NCBI RefSeq assembly: GCF_000359605.1
Contig: NZ_APML01000055.1
Coordinates: forward strand, 1 to 60,581
Reading direction: 5' to 3'
From: Gracilibacillus halophilus YIM-C55.5
GTDB taxonomy: Bacteria > Bacillota > Bacilli > Bacillales > Amphibacillaceae
Length of the DNA stretch: 60,581 bases
In this document: positions 7,988 to 16,947 of the stretch, piece by piece
Layout: every line of letters starts with the position of its first letter
How positions within the stretch are numbered: the first letter of the stretch is position 1
Program-made: the position numbers and the translations under genes
The notes under the pieces: generated by a model
What the model saw: the letters and a program-made list of their open reading frames with translations, nothing else
Databases searched by the model: none
Told to the model about the DNA's origin: nothing

Positions 7988-8830
7988 TTAAGAGGTGACA
8001 GACTTCCCTTTATTCAAAGAAAAGATGTCGTCATATACATGATGTCGACCGATAGGCACAATAGAAGGCGAGCCTGAAATCGGATCTTTAATTACGGTAC
8101 AGTCAAGCCCGAAAATTTCTTTGATCAGTGCGCTTGTCATCACTTTTGACGGTTCTCCCTCTGCCAAAAGCTGGCCTTGTTTAAGTGCAAAGATATGATC
8201 GGCATAACGTGCTGACAAATTAATATCGTGTAGAACCATAACGATTGTCGTACCGTATTTCTGATTTAAATCGGTCAACAAATCAAGAATCTCGACCTGG
8301 TATGTGATATCTAAAAAAGTGGTTGGCTCATCTAAAAATAAAATATCAGTCTGTTGTGCCAATGCCATCGCAATCCAAACACGCTGTCTTTGCCCACCAG
8401 AAAGTTCATCAATGTGATTATCACTAAGCGCAGTAACATTCATAATATCCATTGCTTCTGCCACCGCTTCATAATCCTTTTTCGACCAGCCACCGAAAAA
8501 CGATTGGTGAGGAAATCTTCCTCTTCCCACCAAATCCGATACAGTGATTCCTTCTGGGACGATAGGAGATTGAGGCAACATCCCTAGCACACGAGCCAGT
8601 TGTTTGGCTGGAATCTTATCAATCGATTGTCCATCGAGTGTGATTTGCCCGGACGACGGTTTGATGAGTCTTGCCATTGTTTTCAAAAGCGTTGATTTGC
8701 CACATGCATTGGCGCCTATCATCACACTGATTTTATTACTTGGAATCGATAAATTGACGCCATGAATAATTGTTTCGTTATCATAGCCTGCAACGGTCTC
8801 TTCTGCTTCAAACACATGTGCCGATTTCAT
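7988..8830 (-). CDS. iron-siderophore ABC transporter ATPase
   Basis: ATP-binding subunit of a ferric siderophore importer, 280 residues, similar to the YusV/FhuC/FecE group. Walker A GANACGKST is near 39-47, the Q-loop in LPQSP, the signature LSGGQRQRVWIAMAL near 143, Walker B ILFLDEPTTFLD near 163-174 and the H-loop in VLHD near 197. It is the last gene of a four-gene minus-strand operon, and its ATG overlaps the upstream permease stop by 4 nt. It energises uptake through the two FecCD permeases. Confidence 0.93.
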   Translation of the reverse strand: MKSAHVFEAEETVAGYDNETIIHGVNLSIPSNKISVMIGANACGKSTLLKTMARLIKPSSGQITLDGQSIDKIPAKQLARVLGMLPQSPIVPEGITVSDLVGRGRFPHQSFFGGWSKKDYEAVAEAMDIMNVTALSDNHIDELSGGQRQRVWIAMALAQQTDILFLDEPTTFLDITYQVEILDLLTDLNQKYGTTIVMVLHDINLSARYADHIFALKQGQLLAEGEPSKVMTSALIKEIFGLDCTVIKDPISGSPSIVPIGRHHVYDDIFSLNKGKSVTS

Positions 8831-9861
8831 GATACATTCCCCTTTCGATTCATTCGAGTGAGCAAAAAGATCAAATACGGTGCGCCAAGAATCCCCGTAA
8901 TCACACCGACTGGATATCGAACTTCAAAAGCAAATTGACCGATCAGATCTGCTCCTAGCACTAAATTCACACCAACAAGGCCAGCTGGAATCGCATTCGA
9001 TAAGCCCACACCGACTAACCTTTTGGCGATCGGTCCGGAAAGAAATGCGACAAAAGCAATCGGGCCCGTTGTCGCCGTCGCAAGCGCCAGCAAACTGACT
9101 GCACCTACAATCAGCATCATTCTCGTTCGATCTGTATGTAAACCGAGCGTTGTAGCCGCTTCTTCCCCAAGCTCTAAGATACTGACATGTTTTCCTAATG
9201 CGATAACGATCGGGGCAACGAAAAGCACCGTGATCATAAGCGGTGGCAGCTCATCCATTTGCGAACCATTTAAACTGCCATTCAACCACCGGAGTGCAGA
9301 AGGAATATCTTGTTGTGCACCGACTAATAATAGATAAGACACCAAGGCGTTAAGCATCGCCTGCATGCCAATACCGACTAAAATTAATCGACCGATCGAA
9401 AATGTCTTCCCCTTGGAAAAAATATATATCAGTAAAACGGTAATTAATCCACTAATGACCGATGCGATCGACACGACGGTTCCACTTGCATGAAGAATCA
9501 GAATACAAAAGACTGCTGCTGCACTCGAACCAGCGGTAATACCAATCACATCTGGACTTGCAAGGGGATTTCGTAACATCGTCTGAAACGTATGTCCACT
9601 AATGCCAAAAGCAAACCCTGCAAAAAGCCCTGCCAGCATTCTCGGTAGACGTATCGTTTCAACGGCAAACGATACACCGCTGATGTCCTCTCCCATAAGT
9701 ACATGAAATACATCTTGCGCTGGATACATCGTACTTCCTAACAAAAGCATGCCACAGCTTAAGAGACACGCCAGCGCCAAAAGCAATCCAGTCACAAGAA
9801 TCCATCGATAGCGTCTTTGCCGTCTTCCTTTTACAATATAAGTAACTGATTGATTCATCAT
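8827..9861 (-). CDS. FecCD-family siderophore permease, second subunit (YfhA-like)
   Basis: Membrane permease of 344 residues with about nine or ten helices. It carries the FecCD motif LPRMLAGLFAGFAFGISGHTFQTMLRNPLASPDVIG near residues 69-105 and the coupling region with GPIAFVAFLSGPIAKRL near 265. It pairs with the upstream FecCD subunit to form the transmembrane channel for a ferric siderophore. ATGA-type overlaps of 4 nt link it to both neighbours, so the operon is translationally coupled. By gene order it matches Bacillus yfhA. Confidence 0.92.
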   Translation of the reverse strand: MMNQSVTYIVKGRRQRRYRWILVTGLLLALACLLSCGMLLLGSTMYPAQDVFHVLMGEDISGVSFAVETIRLPRMLAGLFAGFAFGISGHTFQTMLRNPLASPDVIGITAGSSAAAVFCILILHASGTVVSIASVISGLITVLLIYIFSKGKTFSIGRLILVGIGMQAMLNALVSYLLLVGAQQDIPSALRWLNGSLNGSQMDELPPLMITVLFVAPIVIALGKHVSILELGEEAATTLGLHTDRTRMMLIVGAVSLLALATATTGPIAFVAFLSGPIAKRLVGVGLSNAIPAGLVGVNLVLGADLIGQFAFEVRYPVGVITGILGAPYLIFLLTRMNRKGNVS

Positions 9862-10898
9862 AATGATCGCACTCTCAATTTCATCGCTAATAAAATAAGT
9901 ATGGGTGCACCGGTGAATGCGGTCACGACACCAACTTCAAGTTCTCCTGTACCGCCCAAAAGCCTCCCGATACAATCTGAAATCGTCAAAATAATCGCTC
10001 CTGATAGCGCAGATAACGGAATAATATAACGGAGATTGGGACCAAGGATCAGTCGAATAACGTGAGCCGATAATAGTCCGACAAAACCAATCGGACCTGC
10101 TAAAGCAGTCGTGGCACCACACAAAAGTACAGCTGCAACAGCGGCCATCAGACGTAATATCCCTGTTCGAATCCCCATAACAGAAGCCACCTCATCACCA
10201 AGCGCCAAAGCATTTAAGGCAGGAGCCGTAAGAAAACCAATGAGAATCCCGACGATCAGAAACGGAATAAAGAGCATAATCCCATCCCAGTTTGCTGACC
10301 CAACACTCCCCACTTGCCAAAAACGAAATTGATCCATCACATAAGAACGCGGAAGCATAATGGCGGTAACTAAGGATGAAAGGGCAGCACTGGTCGCCGC
10401 CCCAGCTAATACAAGTTTTAGCGGGGTCGCACCACCACGCCCCATCGAACCAATCGAAAATACGAAAACCGCTGTAATCATCGCACCGACTAATGCTAGC
10501 CAGATATATTGATTAGCCGTCGTTATTTGTAAAAACGTGATGCCACATACGACAAATAATGAAGCGCCCATGTTTACACCTAATATACTCGGATCGGCTA
10601 TCGGATTGCGGGTGACGGCTTGCATAAGTGCGCCAGAAACACCAAGCGCCGCACCGCAAAACAAACTAAACACCGTTCGTGGCACTCTTTTGCGAACGAC
10701 ATTTCCCCCGTAGGAGTCTGTGTTCTGATAAAATAAACCTTCCATCAGTTCATGGACGCTCACCCAACGCGAACCAAAGGCGAGTGATGCCACCACGCTG
10801 ATGCCAAGCAAAACAAGACCAATAAATAAAACGACCTTAAAGTTCTTCGGAATGGTTGAAAGCTTTTGGTGTTCCTGACGATCTGACAAACTACTCAT
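9858..10898 (-). CDS. FecCD-family siderophore permease, first subunit (YfiZ-like)
   Basis: Membrane permease of 346 residues, paralogous to the next gene. It has RVPRTVFSLFCGAALGVSGALMQAVTRNPIADPSILGVN near residues 68-107 and GPIGFVGLLSAHVIRLILGP near 266-285, both diagnostic of the BtuCD/FecCD fold. It overlaps the binding-protein gene by 8 nt and the second permease by 4 nt. By order and similarity it matches Bacillus yfiZ. Confidence 0.92.
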   Translation of the reverse strand: MSSLSDRQEHQKLSTIPKNFKVVLFIGLVLLGISVVASLAFGSRWVSVHELMEGLFYQNTDSYGGNVVRKRVPRTVFSLFCGAALGVSGALMQAVTRNPIADPSILGVNMGASLFVVCGITFLQITTANQYIWLALVGAMITAVFVFSIGSMGRGGATPLKLVLAGAATSAALSSLVTAIMLPRSYVMDQFRFWQVGSVGSANWDGIMLFIPFLIVGILIGFLTAPALNALALGDEVASVMGIRTGILRLMAAVAAVLLCGATTALAGPIGFVGLLSAHVIRLILGPNLRYIIPLSALSGAIILTISDCIGRLLGGTGELEVGVVTAFTGAPILILLAMKLRVRSL

Positions 10899-11967
10899 TG
10901 ACCTTTTCTGCTGCTCCTCCGATGATTTCTAATAGTTCATCAATTGTATAAGGAATGGAAAGCGGCGTAGGGTTGACAGATGCCGCCAACGGTGTAGCAT
11001 CGCCAACAAATGCCACAGAACCCCTTTCGATTGCTGAAATTTCACCAAGGACAGGGTCTGCTTTTACCTCTTCATATAAACTCTCATCACCATATCCAAC
11101 GATGATGTCCACGTCATTCAAAATATCTGCATTTTCAGCACTTAATTGTAAAGCAAATTTATTGGGATCATCGATTTCATTCATAATACTTTCAGGATAC
11201 GCCATGCCCAATTCTTCTAAGTATGCACCGCGAGGATCAGCAGGTGTGTAAATATGCAATTCAGACAGATCATTGGCTGAAAAATTCACCCAAGCCACTG
11301 TTTTTCCTTCGATTTCAGGATATTCGCTCAGTTTTTCCTCAATTAGATTCTCAGTATCTTCAATCAGTTGCTCTCCTTCTTCTTGCATGCCCATACCTTT
11401 TGCATTTAACCTCACTTGTTCACGCCATGTCGTTAGCCACGCACCTTCTTTGAAAGCGACGACTGGTGCGATTTCACTGAGCAACTCATAATCTTCTTGT
11501 GTAATGCCCGAATAGGCAGCAAGAATCACATCTGGATTTGATGCAGATATCGCTTCAAAATCAAGTCCGTCTGTATCTTGGTATACATTCGGTTCTTCTA
11601 CACCTAGTTCCTCAAGTTTTTCAGCTGTCCAAGGCAAAATCCCGCTTTCATCTTGCACACCGTAATTGGCAGCTGAAAATCCAACTGGCGTAACACCTAG
11701 TGCGAGCGCTACATCATGATTTCCCCATTGTATCGTAGCCACACGCTCAGGTTTACTTTCGATCACAGTTTCCCCGAAAGCGTGCTCAATAGTGATAGGG
11801 AATTCAGCATTCTCTTCATCAGAAGCAGATGATTCCTCCTCTGAATTTTGCGAACCCTCCTCATCTGAAGACGATTCCGCTTGTGTATCTGATGATTGCG
11901 AAGCACAACCGAATAATAGAACTACGCTAAACAACATGAATAACATCAATAGTAATGTTTTCTTCAT
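10891..11967 (-). CDS. iron-siderophore binding lipoprotein (YfiY-like)
   Basis: Extracellular solute-binding lipoprotein of 358 residues. A lipoprotein signal peptide ends at the lipobox LLFGC (Cys about 21), then a Ser/Glu-rich linker leads to a FepB/FecB-type domain (ERVATIQWGNHDVALALGVTPVG; later PDVILAAYSGITQEDYELLSEIAPVV). It captures a ferric siderophore, possibly a hydroxamate-carboxylate type as for Bacillus YfiY. I place the start at MKKTLLL (11967). A farther ATG at 11988 would add seven residues but has no ribosome binding site, and the chosen one has AAGGA 12-13 nt upstream. A Fur box lies just upstream. Confidence 0.92.
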   Translation of the reverse strand: MKKTLLLMLFMLFSVVLLFGCASQSSDTQAESSSDEEGSQNSEEESSASDEENAEFPITIEHAFGETVIESKPERVATIQWGNHDVALALGVTPVGFSAANYGVQDESGILPWTAEKLEELGVEEPNVYQDTDGLDFEAISASNPDVILAAYSGITQEDYELLSEIAPVVAFKEGAWLTTWREQVRLNAKGMGMQEEGEQLIEDTENLIEEKLSEYPEIEGKTVAWVNFSANDLSELHIYTPADPRGAYLEELGMAYPESIMNEIDDPNKFALQLSAENADILNDVDIIVGYGDESLYEEVKADPVLGEISAIERGSVAFVGDATPLAASVNPTPLSIPYTIDELLEIIGGAAEKVNE

Positions 11968-12000
11968 TAGATTTATCATTCCTTCCATTAAGTTTTCAAA

Positions 12001-12021
12001 TGAAAATGATTCTCAATATCA
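12001..12021. promoter_or_regulatory. Fur box of the siderophore operon
   Basis: TGAAAATGATTCTCA (12001-12015) matches the 7-1-7 Fur consensus TGATAATNATTATCA at all but two positions. A second, weaker overlapping copy begins at 12007. It lies 34 bp before the binding-protein start, so iron repression of the whole operon is expected. Confidence 0.85.
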
Positions 12022-12166
12022 TTATATACTTTTTCTTCTATCTGTCAACCAAAACTTGTTTATTCCGTTGTGATCGGTTTGAAATTCTATGTGAATGATG
12101 GGAAAAATGGAGATGGTAGGATGGAATTTTCAAGGGGAAAAAGGTGAATGAGCATATAGAGTTAAC

Positions 12167-12211
12167 TTATCCTGCAAACAGCTTGATCGAAGCCAATGAT
12201 TTGCAGGATAA
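12167..12211. other. 12-bp perfect inverted repeat
   Basis: TTATCCTGCAAA (12167-12178) and its exact complement (12200-12211) surround a 21-nt loop. It lies between the Fur box and the 51-bp array and contains GCAAACAG, also part of that array, so it may be a diverged member. No poly-T tail follows on either strand. Confidence 0.6.
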
Positions 12212-12222
12212 CTGAAGTTTTG

Positions 12223-12362
12223 ATGCAAACAGATTCTCGCTTATGCCGTGTTTGACGCATTTAGCCATTTTTAATGCAAACAGCAATTTCCACTACTCCT
12301 GTTTGACGCATATATCCATTTTCGATGCAAATAGGCGGTCGCTCATGCCGTGTTTGACGCAT
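12223..12362. repeat. 51-bp tandem repeat array, locus 2
   Basis: Units begin with ATGCAAA at 12223, 12274 and 12325, exactly 51 bp apart, each closing with GTTTGACGCAT. The arms ATGC(gtc)AAACAG and CTGTTTGACGCAT form an imperfect dyad. Inner segments alternate: units 1 and 3 share TCGCTYATGCC, while unit 2 has TTTCCACTACTCC. The last 70 bp lie inside the 3' end of the minus-strand binding-protein gene. Confidence 0.88.
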
Positions 12363-13654
12363 ACTAATTCATTTGAAGAACGATCAGTGGTGGTGTTTAG
12401 ATGTTTTAATTGTTCCGCTAATTGATGTAACGCTTTTTCCGCCGTCAATTGACCTGTTAATGCTTGATGAATATAGTATTGCGTTTGATCAGATAACAAG
12501 GAATATTTTGGATGAACAGGACGAACCGCTGCGTGTTCAAAGGCTTTAAGATATTCTTCTAACTGCGGATTTTGTTCTACAATTTTTTGATCCTTATATA
12601 AAACAAGGCGTGTCCCCACTGGCCCATTATTTAAAATCATCTGTTTTTGCGTCTCAAATGAAGTAAACCATTTAATCACTTGCCAAGCAGCATCCTTATG
12701 TTCTGAATCCGATACAATGGCAAAGTTCCAACCACCGACAGTATTCGTTTTCTTACCATGTTTCATCGCAGGATTGCTAGCTACCCACGTCTGATCTTGC
12801 ACCAATGAGTCATTTGATTGATTGGCCATATAGGTATAGCTCCAATTCGGATGGAACAAAGTCTCATTTTTAGCAAAAGGTTGGCGCGCATCTTCTGGTA
12901 TCTGATTCTCAAGCGAAGCTCGCGTCACAACATTGTATTCATTTTTCATATCGATCATGAACTGTAAGGCTTCAATCGCCTGAGGTCGATCAATCGTCAC
13001 ATGACCATCGTCATCAAAAAATGCGCCACCATTCGCATGTAAAAATTCGGTGAAGCTAACCATTAGTTGTTCCGATTGTCCCCAGTTCATGCTAAAGCCT
13101 TTCATCTCTTCATTTTCTTGGATGAATCTCGCTACATGCACCGCTTCTTCATACGTAGTTGGTACTTCCAGCCCATATTTATCGAGTAAATCACGTCTAT
13201 ACCACATCGTATGTAAATCATTCAACCAAGGAACTGCCCAAACTTCGCCATCATAAGTCACCGCATCGACTTGCCTACCGACAAATTTCGCTTGCATGTC
13301 ATCGTTAAAACGCATGGCTAATGGCTCAATCCAACCGGCTTCAGCAAATTCGGCCGTCCAAATCACATCTAGATTGACAATATCTAAATCAGATTCACCT
13401 GATTGTAATTGTGAAGCGGTTTGATCGTGCATATGAGTGGCGTCATTCGACATTTTGATAAATTCGACTTGAATCGTATCATGTTGCTGATTAAAGCGTT
13501 GACGGGCTTCTTCCAACGTGCCATTTGGATCAAACTCAAATATCGACATATGAATCGTGGTCACATTTTCCTTATCTTGATTCTCCCCACTACACGATGT
13601 CAAAAGAATAATGCACAATATCATAAATAAAATCTTATTCATTTTCACTAGCAT
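12293..13654 (-). CDS. extracellular solute-binding lipoprotein, sugar-type ABC system
   Basis: Family 1 solute-binding lipoprotein of 453 residues with a lipobox LLTSC near residue 21, then a MalE/trehalose-binder-like domain (LDIVNLDVIWTAEFAEAGWIEPL; NTVGGWNFAIVSDSEHKDAAWQVIKWF). The start at 13654 is set by GGGGAGG six nt upstream; a farther ATG at 13681 is less likely. No permease or ATPase is adjacent, so it is an orphan component. About the last 23 residues, with two Cys not expected here, are encoded inside a 51-bp repeat array, so the natural stop seems to have been replaced. Confidence 0.88.
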   Translation of the reverse strand: MLVKMNKILFMILCIILLTSCSGENQDKENVTTIHMSIFEFDPNGTLEEARQRFNQQHDTIQVEFIKMSNDATHMHDQTASQLQSGESDLDIVNLDVIWTAEFAEAGWIEPLAMRFNDDMQAKFVGRQVDAVTYDGEVWAVPWLNDLHTMWYRRDLLDKYGLEVPTTYEEAVHVARFIQENEEMKGFSMNWGQSEQLMVSFTEFLHANGGAFFDDDGHVTIDRPQAIEALQFMIDMKNEYNVVTRASLENQIPEDARQPFAKNETLFHPNWSYTYMANQSNDSLVQDQTWVASNPAMKHGKKTNTVGGWNFAIVSDSEHKDAAWQVIKWFTSFETQKQMILNNGPVGTRLVLYKDQKIVEQNPQLEEYLKAFEHAAVRPVHPKYSLLSDQTQYYIHQALTGQLTAEKALHQLAEQLKHLNTTTDRSSNELVCVKHGMSDRLFASKMDICVKQE

Positions 13655-13767
13655 AACGAACCTCCCCTCACTATATACCATCCCTCCATGTACAAAACAT
13701 GGCCAGAATTACCAGAATAATCGCTCTCACATTGTTTCACACTATTCTTAGAAAAGGAGGAAAGGCA

Positions 13768-13896
13768 ATGTCAAAACGCACGTTTAAATTAAAAAACCGA
13801 AATGTTCGAGATAATACGGAACAAAACTTTCAACCGACAGATGAAACAAAAGCAGCTGACCGAGCAAAAATGCAAACCAATCGAAGAAAACAATAA
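13768..13896 (+). CDS. small basic protein, 42 residues
   Basis: Encodes a 42-residue, highly charged protein rich in Lys, Arg, Asn and Gln (starts MSKRTFKLKNRN, ends MQTNRRKQ). AAAGGAGGAAAGGCA gives a strong ribosome binding site that fixes the ATG at 13768. It lies 17 bp upstream of the YndM-like gene, likely in one transcript. It resembles small DNA- or RNA-binding or spore-associated peptides in composition, but I cannot name a family. Confidence 0.6.
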   Translation: MSKRTFKLKNRNVRDNTEQNFQPTDETKAADRAKMQTNRRKQ

Positions 13897-13913
13897 TTGC
13901 GGAGGGACAAACC

Positions 13914-14339
13914 ATGAAGCATGTAAAGGCATTTAGTCTCAAATTATTAATCGCGACCATTGCGATTAGTCAAATTTTTGGAACCATTTATGGTGCAAGC
14001 CTTGGTGACTTAATCATCATTATCGGAATCACAACCGTCGCCTCATACCTAATTGGCGATCTCATCATTTTACGATTCACGAGCAACAGCATCGCGAGCA
14101 TATTGGATTTCGGATTATCCATGTTTTTATTATGGATACTCGGCATCTCCTTTTTTGGCGGTGATATTCCGATCGTTCGACTCTCTGCCTTTACTGCTTT
14201 TTTCATCGCATTAACGGAGCCATTGATTCATCGGATTTTGATTATGTATGATAACCCAAATGATAAAATTCGGCCGGGAGCAGAACTCACAACCGAATTA
14301 TCAGAAGAAATTAAACCTAATCAAGAGAATAAAAAATAA
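13914..14339 (+). CDS. YndM-family (DUF2512) membrane protein
   Basis: Membrane protein of 141 residues with four hydrophobic helices and a charged C-terminal tail. It starts MKHVKAFSLKLLIATI and has GDLIILRFTSNSIASILDFGLSM in the middle, the pattern of Bacillus YndM (DUF2512). Function unknown. A GGAGG ribosome binding site precedes ATG, and a small basic protein is encoded 17 bp upstream. It converges on the aminotransferase gene. Confidence 0.85.
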   Translation: MKHVKAFSLKLLIATIAISQIFGTIYGASLGDLIIIIGITTVASYLIGDLIILRFTSNSIASILDFGLSMFLLWILGISFFGGDIPIVRLSAFTAFFIALTEPLIHRILIMYDNPNDKIRPGAELTTELSEEIKPNQENKK

Positions 14340-14353
14340 TATGACTCGAAGCG

Positions 14354-15217
14354 TTATACCGAAAATAAATCTTCAGGAATTTTTTCTTGATAATATCGAA
14401 ATAATTTCTTTGTTATCGGCCCGAACGCCCCACCATTCATCTTCTTCTCGTCAATTTGGGTGATAGGAACAATTTCTAATGGTGTCGCTGTTAAAAAGCA
14501 TTCATGCGCTTTCTCTAATTCATTAAGGTCGATTTCTCGTTCGTAAACCGGAATCCCTAATTCTTTCGCTAATCGAATGACTTGTTTTCTCGTAATACCA
14601 CCTAAAATATGATGATCCGTTGGGTGAGTCACGAGCGCTTGATCCTTCACGAGAAAAAAGTTCGAGGCGCCACATTCACGCACGATGCCATCCCGATAAA
14701 ACAATGGTTCATCATACCCATTTTTCTGAGCAGTCGTTCGCGCCATCACGTTCGGCAATAAGTTTAACGATTTAATATCACAACGCAACCAACGAATATC
14801 TTCTTGGAGCATGACTGTCACGCCGTTTTCCCACATGTCAACTGGCTTTTCAAATGGGGTCACGATCGCATAATAGACCGCTTGTAAATTCGGCTCATAC
14901 AAGTGATCTCGCGGCTGCTCACCTCTCGTCACTTGAATATACAGTTTACCATCCGCTTGAAACTGATTCGCTTTAATGACATCCCTCAATTGTTCAATCA
15001 GTTGTTCTCTCGTAAATGGAGGTACGATATCAATTTCTTTCATCGAATAAAACAATCGGTCCAAATGCCAATCCAATAAATGAATCGCACCTTGATAAAT
15101 ACGAATGACTTCATACACACCATCGCCAAATTGATAGCCTCGGTCCTCGTAAGAAACACTCACTTCTTTGTCATCTTGATCAAGTATCTTACCATTCCAC
15201 AGTACATACTTATTCAT
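14354..15217 (-). CDS. dat: D-amino-acid transaminase
   Basis: PLP-dependent class IV aminotransferase of 287 residues that interconverts D-alanine and D-glutamate precursors for peptidoglycan. It starts MNKYVLWNGKI, then DRGYQFGDGVYEVIR (about 25-39), the PLP lysine in the CDIKSLNLL motif near 145, and RECGASNFF near 178. The start at 15217 is chosen because AAAGGGG lies 9 nt upstream; the earlier ATG at 15226 sits on the ribosome binding site itself. Its ATGAATAA start overlaps the stop of the quinone oxidoreductase gene by 8 nt, so the two are coupled. Confidence 0.92.
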   Translation of the reverse strand: MNKYVLWNGKILDQDDKEVSVSYEDRGYQFGDGVYEVIRIYQGAIHLLDWHLDRLFYSMKEIDIVPPFTREQLIEQLRDVIKANQFQADGKLYIQVTRGEQPRDHLYEPNLQAVYYAIVTPFEKPVDMWENGVTVMLQEDIRWLRCDIKSLNLLPNVMARTTAQKNGYDEPLFYRDGIVRECGASNFFLVKDQALVTHPTDHHILGGITRKQVIRLAKELGIPVYEREIDLNELEKAHECFLTATPLEIVPITQIDEKKMNGGAFGPITKKLFRYYQEKIPEDLFSV

Positions 15218-16232
15218 CCGTTCCATCCCCTTTCACACGCAAAACAATTTTGCCGATGTTTTGATTCGCTTCCATATGTTCATGCGCTTGTTGCACCTCT
15301 TCAATCGGAAAAACGGTATCTATAATTGGATGAATTTGTGCTGCTTCAATGAAAGGACCTACCTGTTCCATAAATTCTTTGGACAAGGCTGCTTTATAGG
15401 CATCACTTCGAGGCGTAAGCAATGTCCCCGTTACTTGCACACGTTTCATCATCAGCTGCATCAAATTCACATGTTTTACAGTACTACCGCCAAGTACACC
15501 AATCACAACCCAACGTCCATCTGTAGTGATGCTTGCTAGGTTCTTTTCCCAATAACTAGCACCGACAAAGTCCAAAATAACGTCTGCACCTTGGTCGTCA
15601 GTCGCTTGTAATACTTCTTCGTCAAATGCTTGCTCTTTATAATTGATCGTGACATCAGCTCCCAATTCGCGACAAAAATCTAACTTCCGTTCCGATCCCG
15701 CAGTTGCGATTACTGTTGCCTGACTGAATTGCTTTGCTAACTGAATCGCTGCTGTGCCAACACCACTTGCACCAGCATGAATAAGAATCGTTTCATGTTC
15801 AGCTAAATGCCCGATCCAATACATGGTTTGATACGCTGTTAAAAAAACTTCAGGAATCGCTGTAGCTTGCTCAAAAGTGACCTGCTGTGGAATGCGCATC
15901 GCTCGATCTTCGGGCAACGCTACATACTCGGCATAAGCGCCTCCATTGACTAATCCCATCACTCTGTCTCCGATTTGAAAATCCGCATGTTGATTGGCAT
16001 CCACTACAACGCCAGCGACTTCAACGCCAATAATTGGATTTTCCACATATCCCATTTTTCCTTCTCGATTCAAAATATCCGTTCGATTCACCGCCGCAGC
16101 ATGCACTTCAATCAGTAAATCGTCAGCCGTTAGTTGCGGTTTCGGCATCTCTGTATACGTTAACTGTTCAGCACTTCCAGGATTTTTCGCAATGACACCT
16201 TTCATTTTTGTGTACATAATATCAATTTTCAT
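15210..16232 (-). CDS. NADPH:quinone oxidoreductase, zinc-independent MDR family
   Basis: Medium-chain dehydrogenase/reductase of the quinone oxidoreductase (PIG3-like) group, up to 340 residues. It has the substrate domain NRTDILNREGKMGY, a GASGVGTAAIQLAKQ nucleotide-binding motif near residue 155, and HEHMEANQNIGKIVLRV at the end. Zinc-ligand cysteines are absent. Homologues begin at MKGVIAKNPG (ATG at 16205). AAGGAG lies right against the ATG at 16232 and 15 nt before the ATG at 16217, so the true start is uncertain. It is followed directly by dat. Confidence 0.88.
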   Translation of the reverse strand: MKIDIMYTKMKGVIAKNPGSAEQLTYTEMPKPQLTADDLLIEVHAAAVNRTDILNREGKMGYVENPIIGVEVAGVVVDANQHADFQIGDRVMGLVNGGAYAEYVALPEDRAMRIPQQVTFEQATAIPEVFLTAYQTMYWIGHLAEHETILIHAGASGVGTAAIQLAKQFSQATVIATAGSERKLDFCRELGADVTINYKEQAFDEEVLQATDDQGADVILDFVGASYWEKNLASITTDGRWVVIGVLGGSTVKHVNLMQLMMKRVQVTGTLLTPRSDAYKAALSKEFMEQVGPFIEAAQIHPIIDTVFPIEEVQQAHEHMEANQNIGKIVLRVKGDGTDE

Positions 16233-16484
16233 CTCCTTATTATTTATAGATCATACATCTACTTTAATCCTAGTTCTATATATTACTGAAAGAATATCAT
16301 AATTATGAAAATGAGAAAAAAGAACAACTTTGAGAGCGTAGCTACGATGATTTTATTCATTCTGAAATCTGCTTGTGGATTGGCACTAATTACAACACTA
16401 TCACACATTCCCCCAATAAAAGTCCTTTCATTATTAATGGTATTTTATTACTGGATAAAATGACCTATAAATTATAAAATTTTG

Positions 16485-16513
16485 CTGACAGTATATAAGA
16501 AAAATGATATAAT
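16485..16513 (+). promoter_or_regulatory. SigA-type promoter
   Basis: CTGACA (16485-16490, five of six to TTGACA) and a perfect TATAAT (16508-16513) are 17 bp apart, 43 bp upstream of the small membrane protein gene. The rest of the 320-bp gap before it shows nothing beyond a 10-bp palindrome CGTAGCTACG near 16338. Confidence 0.8.
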
Positions 16514-16555
16514 GCAACTTGCATGTTAAGTATATTTTAAAAGGGGGTTAAATAA

Positions 16556-16867
16556 ATGTCACCATCACGAATTTTAAAATGGGTAACAGGCGGGCTAGAA
16601 GCATTATTAGGCATCCCAGTATTAGGGGGATCAATAATTATTGGGCTTCTATGGACTCCATTAGCAGTTATGTTGATTTTACATATCGTTACTTTGGTAC
16701 TAACTAAAAAGGATGGCGGTACAACAACCGGCAGTATTTTAGGGATTGTCACCTCATGCGTTGGTATGATCCCATTTGTTGGAATGATACTACACATTTT
16801 ATCAGCTATTTTCTTAATGATAAATGCTTCACAACCAGATAACCAAGAAACAATAGTAACTGAATAA
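16556..16867 (+). CDS. small membrane protein, unknown function
   Basis: A 103-residue protein with a glycine-rich hydrophobic N-terminus and two or three predicted helices (about 17-57 and 70-93). It resembles the short DUF4190-like membrane proteins but lacks a firm family match. AAAGGGGG precedes ATG. It has its own promoter and terminator, so it is a single-gene unit. Confidence 0.75.
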   Translation: MSPSRILKWVTGGLEALLGIPVLGGSIIIGLLWTPLAVMLILHIVTLVLTKKDGGTTTGSILGIVTSCVGMIPFVGMILHILSAIFLMINASQPDNQETIVTE

Positions 16868-16903
16868 CTTCTATTGAATCATTCATTTTATATCTGTGTA
16901 ATA

Positions 16904-16942
16904 AAAAAAGCTGGATCTGTTTTAACAGCATCCAGCTTTTTT
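16904..16942. terminator. bidirectional terminator
   Basis: AAAAAAGCTGGAT pairs with ATCCAGCTTTTTT around a 13-nt loop. It serves the small membrane protein gene on the plus strand and, 6 bp beyond its stop, the 53-residue gene on the minus strand. Confidence 0.88.
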
Positions 16943-16947
16943 ATGCT

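Noticed and set aside
7694-8077. Plus-strand open frame with a 17-residue repeat
   Set aside because: It is produced by the 51-bp intergenic array (period divisible by three) and runs through the operon terminator into the ATPase gene on the other strand. It has no ribosome binding site.
12243-12425. Plus-strand open frame of 60 codons
   Set aside because: It is the same repeat-driven artefact at the second 51-bp locus and lies antisense to the binding-protein gene.
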